DNA from: G963669295 sp963669295 | Lineage (GTDB): Bacteria; Bacteroidota; Bacteroidia; Flavobacteriales_D; CALLUQ01 | Assembly (NCBI GenBank): GCA_963669295.1 | Contig: OY769938.1 | Location: 124,001 to 188,000 of the forward strand | Direction of reading: 5' to 3' | Length of the DNA stretch: 64,000 nt | Shown here: in pieces, positions 1-8,424 of the stretch | How the letters are laid out: each line of letters opens with the position of its first letter | Position numbering within the stretch: position 1 is the first letter of the stretch | Position numbers and translations under genes: made by a program | The notes under the pieces: model-generated | What the model saw: only the letters and a program-made list of their open reading frames with translations | Databases searched by the model: none | Told to the model about the DNA's origin: nothing

Positions 1-987
1 ATAGGAAGCAACGGCATAGAGTATGTACGTGGACTTTGCACTTACAACAACAATGTATACCTAACTGGAGAGTTTGGCAGCAGCTCATTTTCTTTTGGAG
101 GAACCACTTATTACAACAGTGGCGCACACGATTTTTTTATACTTCAGTACGATAATAATGGCAATGAAGGATGGGCCGCTACTGGTGGTGGCACAGGATA
201 CGACCGGGGTTATGACATTACCGTTACCAGCTATGGTGTAAGCATTTTGGGTTCGTTCGATAGCAATAGTTTTAACCTGGGGGGAAATACCATTAGCCAC
301 AGTGGCAATACTACCTGGGATGACTTGTTTGTGGCCCATTACGATAATCTTGGTAACATTCAATGGACCGATGCTACTGGTGGTGATGATGTTGACAACG
401 CTGGGGGCATTACCTCCGACTCATTTGGGTATATCTACATTACAGGAGCCTTTAGCACCCCACCTACTGTAACATTTGGTGGCACACACAACCTCACCTC
501 TACCGGTTGGGCCGACGCCTACATTGTAAAGTACGACCATGATGGTAATGTAGTATGGGCCATTGATGAAGGAGGAGTTGGCGGTGGTGATTTTTTTACC
601 GACCTGTATCGTGCTACAGACGGTAGCCTTTACTTTACGGGAGTATCGGGCAGCAACACATTTCCATTGGGCAATCATGTGCTTTCATTAAATGGCTTTT
701 GGGATGTTCCTGTTGGCCGGTATAATGAAGCGTTTGTAGGCATTAATGAAACAGATGGCAACCGTTTTTTTGCTACCTACCCCAACCCGGTACAAGATGA
801 ACTTACCATTCGAATGGAGCAACCTGCAACAGCTACGATATACAACAGTTTGGGGGCTGAGGTCATCCAACTCGGCACCTTGCAACAAACGCATCAAGTA
901 TCAATGGAAGCACTACCACCAGGCATTTACCTGGTAGAGGTAATGGTTAACGAGCAGCGCTATAGCAAAAAGGTGGTGAAAAACTAA
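1..987 (+). CDS. T9SS-sorted secreted protein with beta-propeller-type repeats (5' partial)
   Basis: The frame is open from base 1, so the gene begins upstream of the window; the TTG near 247 is internal. At least three repeats of the form (A/D)-x-(F/Y)-(I/V)-x-x-Y-D-x-x-G-N-x-x-W are visible, each followed by a Gly-rich turn, as in SBBP or delta-60 type propeller proteins. The last 75 residues form a T9SS type A sorting domain: a YPNPVQDEL start, an LPPGIYLVEV core and a terminal KKVVKN. The protein is therefore probably exported across the outer membrane and anchored or released by the T9SS; its ligand is unknown. It converges on the DUF5916 gene, and the two stop codons overlap by 4 bases (984-987). 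Confidence 0.85.
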   Translation: MGSNGIEYVRGLCTYNNNVYLTGEFGSSSFSFGGTTYYNSGAHDFFILQYDNNGNEGWAATGGGTGYDRGYDITVTSYGVSILGSFDSNSFNLGGNTISHSGNTTWDDLFVAHYDNLGNIQWTDATGGDDVDNAGGITSDSFGYIYITGAFSTPPTVTFGGTHNLTSTGWADAYIVKYDHDGNVVWAIDEGGVGGGDFFTDLYRATDGSLYFTGVSGSNTFPLGNHVLSLNGFWDVPVGRYNEAFVGINETDGNRFFATYPNPVQDELTIRMEQPATATIYNSLGAEVIQLGTLQQTHQVSMEALPPGIYLVEVMVNEQRYSKKVVKN

Positions 988-3488
988 TTGCGCTTTTTCT
1001 TTAACGACAGGTAGTCTACAAAATACAGAATCTTCATAGAGATGCTGTTAATTTGTGGTGCATCAAGGGTGCTTTGTAGGTTGTTGATGTAGTTGCTCTC
1101 CAGGTCGTTTTCGCTTCGGTAGATGGCGTTTTTCCACACCACATTCATTTCGCTACCGGGGGCAAATACCCAGGTGTACACCATGTCGATGTTAAACGCA
1201 TCAAAGCTGTTGTTGTGCAAAGAATTTCCGTCGGCATCCAAACCTTCGTAGTCGGAATACACCAGGTAGCCATCCTCATCCAATACATGGAACGATTGAT
1301 AATCTACCGTAGACCAATAGTGGCGCAAACGGAAGCTCAACCCCATGCGATTGGTAAAAATGTAATTGGCGGTAAACACATTTTCATAGGTCAGCTGATG
1401 GCGCTTCGCAAAAATAATGTCATCGTCAATAATGGTTCCCCCTCCAGTTTCATTGCTAATGGCTGCTCCTTCATCGTTCACGAAATTGAATCGATTAATG
1501 CCGAGGTAAAACGACAGCCTATCGCTTGCCCGCCAGCGTGGGCCAACACTCATGTTAAAGCGATGACGGCCTTCTGCCGCAAATTTGCGAAAGTTGGCAT
1601 TGAAATCAATGGCCAGTTGTTTACGATAATCGGAAGAAAGAAATCCCCCTACATTCCAACTGGGCTGCCAGGTGTAATGCCTTCCCCAAACACGTGGTTC
1701 GAAATAGTCATACGTTTCAATGGGTTCTAACCAGGTAAACATACCTGCCGAAAGGAAATTGGTAAAGGTGCCTCCTACATCTATGCCTATACCCAAATCG
1801 CTGAACTTATTGGGGCTATACAGTTCTCCATAATAAACATCAAACGATTTCCAGGTATTTACAAAGGCTCCGCTTGGTTCAAATGTATTGTGACGAAGGC
1901 TAAGGTTATAGCTTTTTTCATTGTTGTTATACAAAAATCCTAAATCGTTAGGATTGTACGTATCGCTCTCTACCCCATGAGAAATATCAAACGTGAAATT
2001 GCCTCCAATTTTTGAGAACCTGGCAAAGTAGCTGTGTCCGATGTTGGTAGTATTGCCTTCCTCATCTTCGGGTAACCCAATTTGTTGCGTAAGGTTTCCT
2101 CCTGCCGATACCGCATACGTGTTCTTTTTGTTCGCCAATCGCGCTTTTACTCCATTGGCATTGGCATCGTAATAATGGCCTGCCCGCATTACATTGGTGT
2201 TGATAAAGGAAATGTACGAGTTGTTACGCAATGCCTGATCAACCACCAACACATTGTAGTTGGTAAGCGGATCGGTAAGCACAGTACGTTCGTTGCCACT
2301 AGCATTGCGTATGGTAGCGTACATGTTACGAGTAAGCCCATTGAATACACCAATGCCTAACCCTTTAGGAGTACGCCCGGTTACCTTGGTGGCATTGTAA
2401 AGTCGACTTTGTGCAGGATTGTCTACCACTTCCTCATCGTCGTCAAGGTTGGCATATGCTGCCCCATAATCAATAGGCCTTCCTCCAATACGGCGGGTAT
2501 AAAACAACGCATCGGCTTTGCTAAACAGCTCTGTTCCTTCAGTAAAAAATTGGCGATTTTCGTTAAAGCGAACCTCAAATGGAGAAAGGTTCAATACCTG
2601 ATTATCCGATTGCACCTGGCCAAAGTCGGGCACCAGGGTCATGTCGAGCGTAAAAGCATCGCTAATGCCATACTTCACATCCATGCCGCCATTAAACGAA
2701 GAAGAATAATTGCTTTTTCCCGCTTCATTAAATGGGTAGTGCTCCAAATAAGCCGATACATAGGGGGTAAATGAAAGTCTTACCGGTGCCTCTATGTTAC
2801 TGATACCATCCATGTCGCCAAACTGGTTCACAAAACCATCGATTTTAGGGTCTACAGGATTCCAGAAATTAAACTGACGCAGTCGACGAATTTTACGGCC
2901 AAAGTTGATGCCCCATGTTTGTTCTTCGGCATTCGAAAAACGAATGGCCGAATAAGGAATTTTTATTTCAGCATACCAGTTTTTATCGTCAATGTGCACT
3001 TCGCTTTTCCAAACTGCATTCCATGAAATATCTTGCTCGCCACCGGCCGAATAACGGGCATCCCATTGCACCCCTGTGGGGTGTACTACAAAACCAAATG
3101 CATTTTGATCGTCGTTATAAGTATCGATAAATACTGCAAAAATGTCGGTATTGTCTTCCTCATCGCGGTTGCTGTATTGCCTTAAGATACTGTCGTTGGC
3201 TACATCGTACATTACTGCACCAATGTAGATGGCCGTGTTGTCGTACAATACCCGCACCTCTGTTTTTTGTGCGGGTAATTTGCCGGGATTAGGACTGTTT
3301 TGCACAAAATCTGTAGCAATATTGGCCATTTTCCAGGCCTCATCGTCCAGCCTCCCATCAATGGTAGGTTCCGATTCGGTACGTACAGCAGTGTATTGCT
3401 TAATGGTTACCTTAGGCGTATTGTCCTCCCCTTGCGCATGCACCAATAGCACACACAACACCAATAAACTAGTGAAGTAGAATCTCAT
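984..3488 (-). CDS. DUF5916 outer-membrane-type protein with N-terminal CBM9-like domain
   Basis: 834 residues. A signal peptide (about residues 1-19, ending HAQ) is followed by a carbohydrate-binding family 9-like domain at about 35-230, recognisable by EPTIDGRLDDEAW and the later FVVHPTGVQWDARY segment. The rest (about 235-834) is the DUF5916 region, rich in alternating aromatic strands such as NFGRKIRRLRQFNFW and KSYNLSLRHNTF, consistent with an outer-membrane beta-barrel. The C-terminus FVDYLSLKKKRN is not a T9SS sorting domain. This family is common in Bacteroidota and its role is unknown; some members lie near polysaccharide or prolyl peptidase genes. Upstream of its start is the long gene-free region with inverted repeats, which probably holds its promoter. 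Confidence 0.85.
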   Translation of the reverse strand: MRFYFTSLLVLCVLLVHAQGEDNTPKVTIKQYTAVRTESEPTIDGRLDDEAWKMANIATDFVQNSPNPGKLPAQKTEVRVLYDNTAIYIGAVMYDVANDSILRQYSNRDEEDNTDIFAVFIDTYNDDQNAFGFVVHPTGVQWDARYSAGGEQDISWNAVWKSEVHIDDKNWYAEIKIPYSAIRFSNAEEQTWGINFGRKIRRLRQFNFWNPVDPKIDGFVNQFGDMDGISNIEAPVRLSFTPYVSAYLEHYPFNEAGKSNYSSSFNGGMDVKYGISDAFTLDMTLVPDFGQVQSDNQVLNLSPFEVRFNENRQFFTEGTELFSKADALFYTRRIGGRPIDYGAAYANLDDDEEVVDNPAQSRLYNATKVTGRTPKGLGIGVFNGLTRNMYATIRNASGNERTVLTDPLTNYNVLVVDQALRNNSYISFINTNVMRAGHYYDANANGVKARLANKKNTYAVSAGGNLTQQIGLPEDEEGNTTNIGHSYFARFSKIGGNFTFDISHGVESDTYNPNDLGFLYNNNEKSYNLSLRHNTFEPSGAFVNTWKSFDVYYGELYSPNKFSDLGIGIDVGGTFTNFLSAGMFTWLEPIETYDYFEPRVWGRHYTWQPSWNVGGFLSSDYRKQLAIDFNANFRKFAAEGRHRFNMSVGPRWRASDRLSFYLGINRFNFVNDEGAAISNETGGGTIIDDDIIFAKRHQLTYENVFTANYIFTNRMGLSFRLRHYWSTVDYQSFHVLDEDGYLVYSDYEGLDADGNSLHNNSFDAFNIDMVYTWVFAPGSEMNVVWKNAIYRSENDLESNYINNLQSTLDAPQINSISMKILYFVDYLSLKKKRN

Positions 3489-3563
3489 GAGTTGCGGTTT
3501 CCTCTTTAAAGTTACAATACGTTACTGCTATTTCCCTTTACATTTACATTACAGGTAAAATAA

Positions 3564-3592
3564 ACGTATAAGTGGGAACCCCACTTATACGT
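3564..3592. repeat. Perfect 13-bp inverted repeat, 3-base loop
   Basis: ACGTATAAGTGGG, loop AAC, then CCCACTTATACGT. The two arms are exactly complementary. No T tract follows on either strand, so it is not a standard terminator. It lies 76-104 bases upstream of the DUF5916 start codon and could be an operator or the stem of an untranslated RNA. Confidence 0.7.
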
Positions 3593-3959
3593 ACTCCAAA
3601 ACTTCACCTATGTAATGTACTTTTTTGAAAAAGTAACACCCTATTCTTAAAGACCGGCAAATTTCGGAAATGCTGCACGCATATTTATTTTTTTTCGACC
3701 ATTGTGTCAAAGCAATCGACACGACCTTTTACACGAAAGTTAAACATTGGTTCAATGAAGTGTGTAAATGCTTTGTTAATGTGTGTTAATGAAGCTTAAA
3801 TAGCGATACGAGGTTTGTGTTTTTCGATAGTTGCGCTAAGTAACCCGTCTTTTATTTTCTTTGCACTTCAAATCATTTCTTTCCTCGCACATCTCCTTAT
3901 TAATCAAGGAAAAATCATTTTATCTTTGGTGTTTTTCATTTTGTGTTACTCCACATTTA

Positions 3960-3985
3960 TTTTGTGTTTTGTACAATACACAAAA
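3960..3985. repeat. Near-perfect 26-bp palindrome
   Basis: Arms TTTTGTGT and ACACAAAA flank a core containing TTGTACAA; only one symmetric pair of positions fails to match. A 26-bp symmetric site in an AT-rich intergenic region is a candidate binding site for a dimeric or tetrameric regulator. No regulator is identified. Confidence 0.5.
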
Positions 3986-4206
3986 TGTTTTTGCCAAAAA
4001 ACTTAATGTTTTCGCCTCCCAATAAAAGCCTTCCTTCTTTTTATTTTTTGTTTTTCGGTTAATCCATTAACAATGAGGTAGTAAAAATTTTGTGCGGCAT
4101 ATTACGTACGTAAAAACACGTATTTTATATTTTACTGTTCCAATTTGACACAAAACCACCTAACTTCGTTTACGACAACACTTTTATAACCACTAAAAAC
4201 AATGCT

Positions 4207-4596
4207 ATGAAAAAGTTAGTTCCAATGTTGTTTGTGGCACTCCTTAGTTTAGGACTTGCCTCAAGCACACAAGCACAATGTGATGTTGTTGCTTACGAAG
4301 ATTGCTTTGGTGCCTGCGGTGGCGATGCCACTTTCGCCAGCCTTACCATTGCCGAAGATTCCGATTATTCATTAAGCCTTACCAACAGCCTTTGCGGTTC
4401 GTTAGGTGTAAGGGTAGTTATTACAGTCAATAATCGACACATTGTACGTATTGTACGCCATGGCGATGGTCCCATCAACTTTTCAGCCAATGCTGGTGAT
4501 ACCGTTACCATCAGTGCTGAAAATTGGCGCACCGACACCGACATTATTTGCGTTTGGCAAGGAGAAGTTAACTTAACCCTTTGCCGAAATTTATAA
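4207..4596 (+). CDS. Small secreted Cys-containing protein of unknown function
   Basis: 129 residues with a clear signal peptide (MKKLVPMLFVALLSLGLASS, cleavage after TQAQ). The mature part is about 105 residues, starts CDVVAYEDC, and contains six further cysteines and alternating beta-type sequence (VRVVITVNNRHIVRIV, GDTVTISAENW). It looks like a small disulfide-stabilised beta-sandwich. It lacks a T9SS sorting domain and a lipobox, so it is expected in the periplasm. It stands alone between the long gap and a strong terminator. I do not recognise a family. Confidence 0.75.
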   Translation: MKKLVPMLFVALLSLGLASSTQAQCDVVAYEDCFGACGGDATFASLTIAEDSDYSLSLTNSLCGSLGVRVVITVNNRHIVRIVRHGDGPINFSANAGDTVTISAENWRTDTDIICVWQGEVNLTLCRNL

Positions 4597-4617
4597 TCAG
4601 GTATACTTCTTACAAAA

Positions 4618-4647
4618 AGGCCTTCTCAATTGAGGAGGCCTTTTTTT
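4618..4647 (+). terminator. Rho-independent terminator
   Basis: AGGCCTTCTC, loop AATT, GAGGAGGCCT (one G-T pair), followed by seven T. It begins 22 bases after the stop codon of the small secreted protein. Confidence 0.9.
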
Positions 4648-4717
4648 ATTGCTTTCCCAATACACGATTGGCACTTTTTTGCATTCTTAATCAAAAGCAT
4701 TTTCTTAATTTGGTGAC

Positions 4718-5140
4718 ATGGATACAACTGCTACAATTGTAATGGTAGCCATAGTGGTTGGAGTAGTAATGGTGGGAACATTTTACTCTACCGGAAAAAA
4801 GGCGTTGGCCATTTTTCCTCATCTCGGTGCCGTAAATGTTTTGTATCGCGACAAAATGGCTACAGGTTATGCAGGAAAGGGCAGCGCCATGAATGCCAGC
4901 AAGTCGTTGGAGGTGGTGGTTACCGATCAGGAATTTTGGATTCGAGGATCCGCTTTTTTTGCTGGTGTACTGGCCAAGCACGACCTCATTCATAAAATAC
5001 CTTTACGCAATGTAAAGCGCGTTAATGCTGATGGCAACAAGGTGGAGGTATCGTTTAAAACCAATAGTGGGAGCAATAAACAAGTGAACATCAACACCCG
5101 AAATGGTGTTGCTTTTTCCCGGGCACTAAAAAAGAAATAA
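4718..5140 (+). CDS. Single-pass membrane protein with C-terminal beta-rich domain, unknown function
   Basis: 140 residues. One N-terminal membrane helix (about residues 5-24, IVMVAIVVGVVMVGTF) is followed by a soluble domain of about 110 residues with alternating beta-type segments: KSLEVVVTDQEFWIR, KIPLRNVKRV, KVEVSFKTNSG, KQVNINTRNG. The pattern suggests a PH-like or membrane-associated sensor domain, but no family is recognised. It ends two bases before the VOC gene and heads a run of closely spaced rightward genes reaching to about 8423. Confidence 0.7.
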   Translation: MDTTATIVMVAIVVGVVMVGTFYSTGKKALAIFPHLGAVNVLYRDKMATGYAGKGSAMNASKSLEVVVTDQEFWIRGSAFFAGVLAKHDLIHKIPLRNVKRVNADGNKVEVSFKTNSGSNKQVNINTRNGVAFSRALKKK

Positions 5141-5142
5141 TT

Positions 5143-5580
5143 ATGGCGGTAAAACATCAACCCAGCGGCTACCAAACCGTGATTCCTTACCTGATGGTAA
5201 ATAACATTGAAGGTGAAATTAAATTTTTAACCCGGGTATTTCATGCTGAGGTGATAGAGGAAATTGCCGACTCCAATGGCAGCTTGTGGCATGCCGAAGT
5301 GCGCATTGGTGATTCTGTTATTATGATGGGTAGAAACCGTGATGGACAACCTGGCAACAGCAATATGATTTACATCTATACTCCAAACACTGATGAAGCA
5401 TACAACAATGCCATAGCAGCAGGTGCAACCAGTGTAATGGAGCCAGCCGATCAGTTTTATGGCGACCGTAATGCCGGTGTAGTAGATGCCGAAGGACATA
5501 CGTGGTGGATTGCTACCCATGTGGAAGACATTACTCCGGAAGAACTGGCCAAGCGTGCAGCAACAAAGTACAGCAACTAG
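5143..5580 (+). CDS. VOC (glyoxalase/bleomycin-resistance) superfamily protein, PhnB-like
   Basis: 145 residues. It opens with VIPYLMVNNIEGEIKFLTRVFHA, the usual VOC start, and includes HAEVRIGDSVIMMG, an AIAAGATSVMEPADQFYGDR segment and DAEGHTWWIATHVEDIT, typical of the PhnB-like/YdfO branch. It may bind a metal through the His/Glu positions of the paired beta-alpha-beta-beta-beta units, but substrates cannot be predicted in this superfamily. It lies 2 bases after the preceding gene and 6 before the next, so it is probably co-transcribed. Confidence 0.85.
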   Translation: MAVKHQPSGYQTVIPYLMVNNIEGEIKFLTRVFHAEVIEEIADSNGSLWHAEVRIGDSVIMMGRNRDGQPGNSNMIYIYTPNTDEAYNNAIAAGATSVMEPADQFYGDRNAGVVDAEGHTWWIATHVEDITPEELAKRAATKYSN

Positions 5581-5586
5581 CACTGG

Positions 5587-6600
5587 ATGGCCACTTCTGC
5601 TCAAACGCAAAAAATCGACCTGCTTAATATTGGCCTTATTGTGGTGTCGATGGTATTGGCCTATGTAATTCCTTTTCGGCTCTTTATACTGGGATATGCC
5701 ATTTTGGGTCCACTACATTACCTTACCGAAATTAGTTGGCTCGATAACAAGCAATACTTTGTAAACCGCAAACGTTGGGTATGGTTTGTAGCGGTTTTTG
5801 CCTTCCTCTTCACGTGTCCTTTTTTGTTCAAGCTTCCCTTTTTCAAGGCCTGGTTAGAAAACGACACCTTAAACACCTTCGTTAATGGCTTGTTTGCATG
5901 GTCGAATGGATTGGTGCTATTGGCTATTGCAGTAGCTATTTCGCTGGTATTCATCAAAAAACTGTGGCAAAATATCGTGCTGTTTTCTACCGCCATTTTG
6001 CTCTCCATATTGTTGTACAAATACAGGTTCTACGACTTGATTCTGGGTATTTTCCTCCCCACCATCATCCATGTTTACCTCTTTACCATTTTGTTCATGC
6101 TGTTTGGTGCTATGAAATCGAAAAGCAAGGTGGGAGTAATCGCCACTGTTTTGGCATTGATTTGCCCATTGCTGATTGTATTTATCGACATTACACCACA
6201 AGCTTATAACTTTCCTGATTGGGTAAAGCAAACCTATGGCAGTACCAACTTTCATTTGCTCAATGCGCAGCTATCGAAACTCATTGGAGCATCGGATGGT
6301 AGCACTTATTTTTTCTATGGAAAGAGCGACCTGAAGATTCAAATTTTTGTAGCTTTTGCATACACCTATCACTACCTCAACTGGTTTTCAAAAACATCCA
6401 TTATTGGGTGGCATAAAAACCTAACAACGCGTCGTACACTGGTACTGCTTTTGTTTTGGTTGGCTTCAATCAGTTTATATTGGTACGATTACAAAACCGG
6501 TTTCATTGTATTGGTGTTTTTAAGCATCATGCACGTTTTTTTAGAGTTTCCGCTCAACATTATTTCCATCAAAGGTATCTTTGGATGGTTTAAAGAATAA
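5587..6600 (+). CDS. Polytopic inner-membrane protein, unknown function
   Basis: 337 residues with about nine hydrophobic helices spread over the whole length. Histidines recur near helix ends: LGPLHYLTE (about 41), TIIHVYLF (about 160), TYHYLNW with GWHK (about 260-275) and IMHVFLEFP (about 318). That recalls membrane enzymes with intramembrane His ligands, but the spacing does not fit any family I can name. It sits between the VOC and MmcQ/YjbR genes (6-base and 2-base gaps), a grouping that does not reveal a function. Confidence 0.75.
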   Translation: MATSAQTQKIDLLNIGLIVVSMVLAYVIPFRLFILGYAILGPLHYLTEISWLDNKQYFVNRKRWVWFVAVFAFLFTCPFLFKLPFFKAWLENDTLNTFVNGLFAWSNGLVLLAIAVAISLVFIKKLWQNIVLFSTAILLSILLYKYRFYDLILGIFLPTIIHVYLFTILFMLFGAMKSKSKVGVIATVLALICPLLIVFIDITPQAYNFPDWVKQTYGSTNFHLLNAQLSKLIGASDGSTYFFYGKSDLKIQIFVAFAYTYHYLNWFSKTSIIGWHKNLTTRRTLVLLLFWLASISLYWYDYKTGFIVLVFLSIMHVFLEFPLNIISIKGIFGWFKE

Positions 6601-6602
6601 TT

Positions 6603-6962
6603 ATGAACATTGAAGTATTACGCCACATTTGCAATTCGTTTCCAGGGGTAACAGAAGATATTAAATGGGGAAATGATTTATGTTTTTTAGTGGGTGAAAA
6701 AATGTTTTGTGTTACAGGCCTGGAACGCGTGCCCACTGCCGCATCGTTCAAGGTTCCTTCTGAAGCATTTGAAGAGCTTGCCGCTCGCGATGGGTTTAAG
6801 CCAGCGCCCTATTTAGCACGTTACAAATGGGTGCATGTAGATAACATCGAATGCATGCATGAAGATGAGTGGCGTGAACATCTGCACCTATCGTATAACT
6901 TAATTAAATCGAAACTACCAAAGAAAGTACAACAAGCCATTGACGCACATGAGAAAGATTAA
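6603..6962 (+). CDS. MmcQ/YjbR family protein
   Basis: 119 residues. The sequence fits the MmcQ/YjbR family: CNSFPGVTEDIKWGNDLCFLVGEKMFCV at the N-terminus, KVPSEAFEELAARDGFKPAPY in the middle and KWVHVDNIE with an HLSYNLIKSKLPKK helix at the end. The fold resembles a double-wing DNA-binding domain, but the function is not established. It overlaps the start of the next small gene by 14 bases. Confidence 0.88.
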   Translation: MNIEVLRHICNSFPGVTEDIKWGNDLCFLVGEKMFCVTGLERVPTAASFKVPSEAFEELAARDGFKPAPYLARYKWVHVDNIECMHEDEWREHLHLSYNLIKSKLPKKVQQAIDAHEKD

Positions 6963-7182
6963 GCTCATTTGGGATTTTAGAGGAGGAGATGCCAAAGGCA
7001 TTGCCGATCATCATTGTATTCACCTGGAACAATTTGCAGTAAAAGAACAACTCAGTATTAACCATACCGGTGTGGAAATGGTTACCGACATGCATGCGAT
7101 GGCCTACATGGTGGTAGAAGAACAAGACATGATTAAAGTACGCGATGCATTGCGCCCCCACCGTGCAGTACTGGCAGAGTAA
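6949..7182 (+). CDS. Conserved-looking small protein, unknown function
   Basis: 77 residues from the ATG at 6949 (a TTG three codons upstream is less likely). The sequence MRKIKLIWDFRGGDAKG, then ADHHCIHLEQF and MAYMVVEEQDMIKVRDALRPH, resembles a small ferredoxin-like alpha/beta domain with two adjacent histidines. It overlaps the MmcQ/YjbR stop, which suggests translational coupling. No family is recognised. Confidence 0.7.
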   Translation: MRKIKLIWDFRGGDAKGIADHHCIHLEQFAVKEQLSINHTGVEMVTDMHAMAYMVVEEQDMIKVRDALRPHRAVLAE

Positions 7183-7205
7183 TGCTATTCTTTGTAAATT
7201 GCAGT

Positions 7206-8423
7206 ATGAAACGGCTCTTAACTCTCTCTCTCTTTGTTGGTTTCGCATGTGCAGGAATAGCACAATGCGATTCCGTTTATCTTAACATTCGACAGGTACG
7301 CGCTTCCGATACCGACCCCAACATTCCCTGGGAATTGGCACGGCATTTTGTATACCTTAACCAATCGTGTGCTGCTCAAAACAAGTTGATGATTTACATG
7401 GTAGGTACCTGGGGCGAACCGTACATGAATCAACTGTTTCCGGCATTGGCTGCGAATCACGGTTATCATGTCATTAGCATTAAGTACCCCAACGATACTT
7501 TTGCATCGTCTATTTGCGCCAATGATCCCGACTTAGAGTGCTACGAAGATTTTCATCATGAAATTTTATACGGAGTCGACTCCAGCGCTGGTGTTACGGT
7601 AGATGCCGACAACAGCATTATGAATAGGGCTTTGAAGTTGGTTGAGTACCTCGACCTCAATTACCCGCTTGAAGGATGGGCACAATTTTTTAATGGCAAT
7701 GGGTTTATTTGGCCCAACATAGTAGTGGCTGGTCATTCGCAGGGCAGTGGGCATACCGCCTTTATGGGCCATCAATTTCCACTACACCGTGCATTGATGT
7801 TTGCCGGCCCCAACGAATTTAGCACCTATCACAACGCTCCAGCAGCATGGTTCAGTCAACCCAAAATGACTCCAGATTCTTGTTTCTACGGTTTTGAAAA
7901 TCGGTATGATGAGGTGGCCTCCTTTAGCAATCAATTGCTCGGATTAAACACCATGGGTGTAGGAGCCTTTGGCGATACCGTATGGGTAGAGCAACACAGC
8001 TGCCCTTACGAAAACAGCCGCATGCTCTATACTACCGATACTTCATCTACGGGTGTTTCTGCTAACCATGGCTCGGTAGTAGCAGACGATCATACACCGC
8101 TTGATGGCAACGGAACTCCGGTGTTTGCTGATGTATGGCGCTATATGCTTGGGGTTTGTAACAATGCCCCTAATGCCATCAAGGAAACAAATGAATTGCT
8201 GTTGGTTGATGTATTCCCCAACCCGGCTTCGCAACTGGTTACGGTTACCAGTACTGAAGCTAATGCTATTGTATCTTTGTATGAGCTAACCGGTAAACTA
8301 TGTTTACAAGAAAAAATGTTGGGGCAACAACTGCAATGGGATACCAGCCATTTACCGGCCGGAATGTATTTGTTGCAAGTACAAGGCAGCAGCACTCATA
8401 CCACCAGGCTTGTCATTGAGTAA
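7206..8423 (+). CDS. Secreted alpha/beta-hydrolase-like protein (BPSS1187-like) with T9SS sorting domain
   Basis: 405 residues from the ATG at 7206, which opens a good signal peptide (MKRLLTLSLFVGFACAGIAQ); an upstream in-frame start would precede it with unhelpful residues. The nucleophile elbow GHSQG is at about residue 178 in VVAGHSQGSGHTAF, followed by RALMFAGPNEF, a layout like the BPSS1187 family of alpha/beta hydrolases. A HGSVVADDHTPL segment near residue 290 may supply the catalytic His/Asp. The C-terminal 75 residues (VFPNPASQLVTV, LPAGMYLLQVQG) are a T9SS type A sorting domain. Its substrate is unknown. Confidence 0.8.
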   Translation: MKRLLTLSLFVGFACAGIAQCDSVYLNIRQVRASDTDPNIPWELARHFVYLNQSCAAQNKLMIYMVGTWGEPYMNQLFPALAANHGYHVISIKYPNDTFASSICANDPDLECYEDFHHEILYGVDSSAGVTVDADNSIMNRALKLVEYLDLNYPLEGWAQFFNGNGFIWPNIVVAGHSQGSGHTAFMGHQFPLHRALMFAGPNEFSTYHNAPAAWFSQPKMTPDSCFYGFENRYDEVASFSNQLLGLNTMGVGAFGDTVWVEQHSCPYENSRMLYTTDTSSTGVSANHGSVVADDHTPLDGNGTPVFADVWRYMLGVCNNAPNAIKETNELLLVDVFPNPASQLVTVTSTEANAIVSLYELTGKLCLQEKMLGQQLQWDTSHLPAGMYLLQVQGSSTHTTRLVIE

Positions 8424-8424
8424 G

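Larger units (their letters stand above)
3489..4206. other. Gene-free AT-rich region between divergent genes
   Basis: 718 bases with no convincing gene. It lies between the starts of the leftward DUF5916 gene and the rightward small secreted protein, so it must hold both promoters. It contains a perfect 13-bp inverted repeat (3564-3592), a second near-perfect palindrome (3960-3985), long T tracts and a repeated GTTAATGTGTGTTAATG-like stretch near 3773-3790. The 63-codon frame at 3815-4006 has a non-ATG start and AT-driven composition, so I do not call it. Confidence 0.6.

Noticed and set aside
3815..4006. 63-codon frame in the gene-free region
   Set aside because: Non-ATG start, composition driven by AT richness, Phe/Ile/Leu-rich product with no family; more likely chance.
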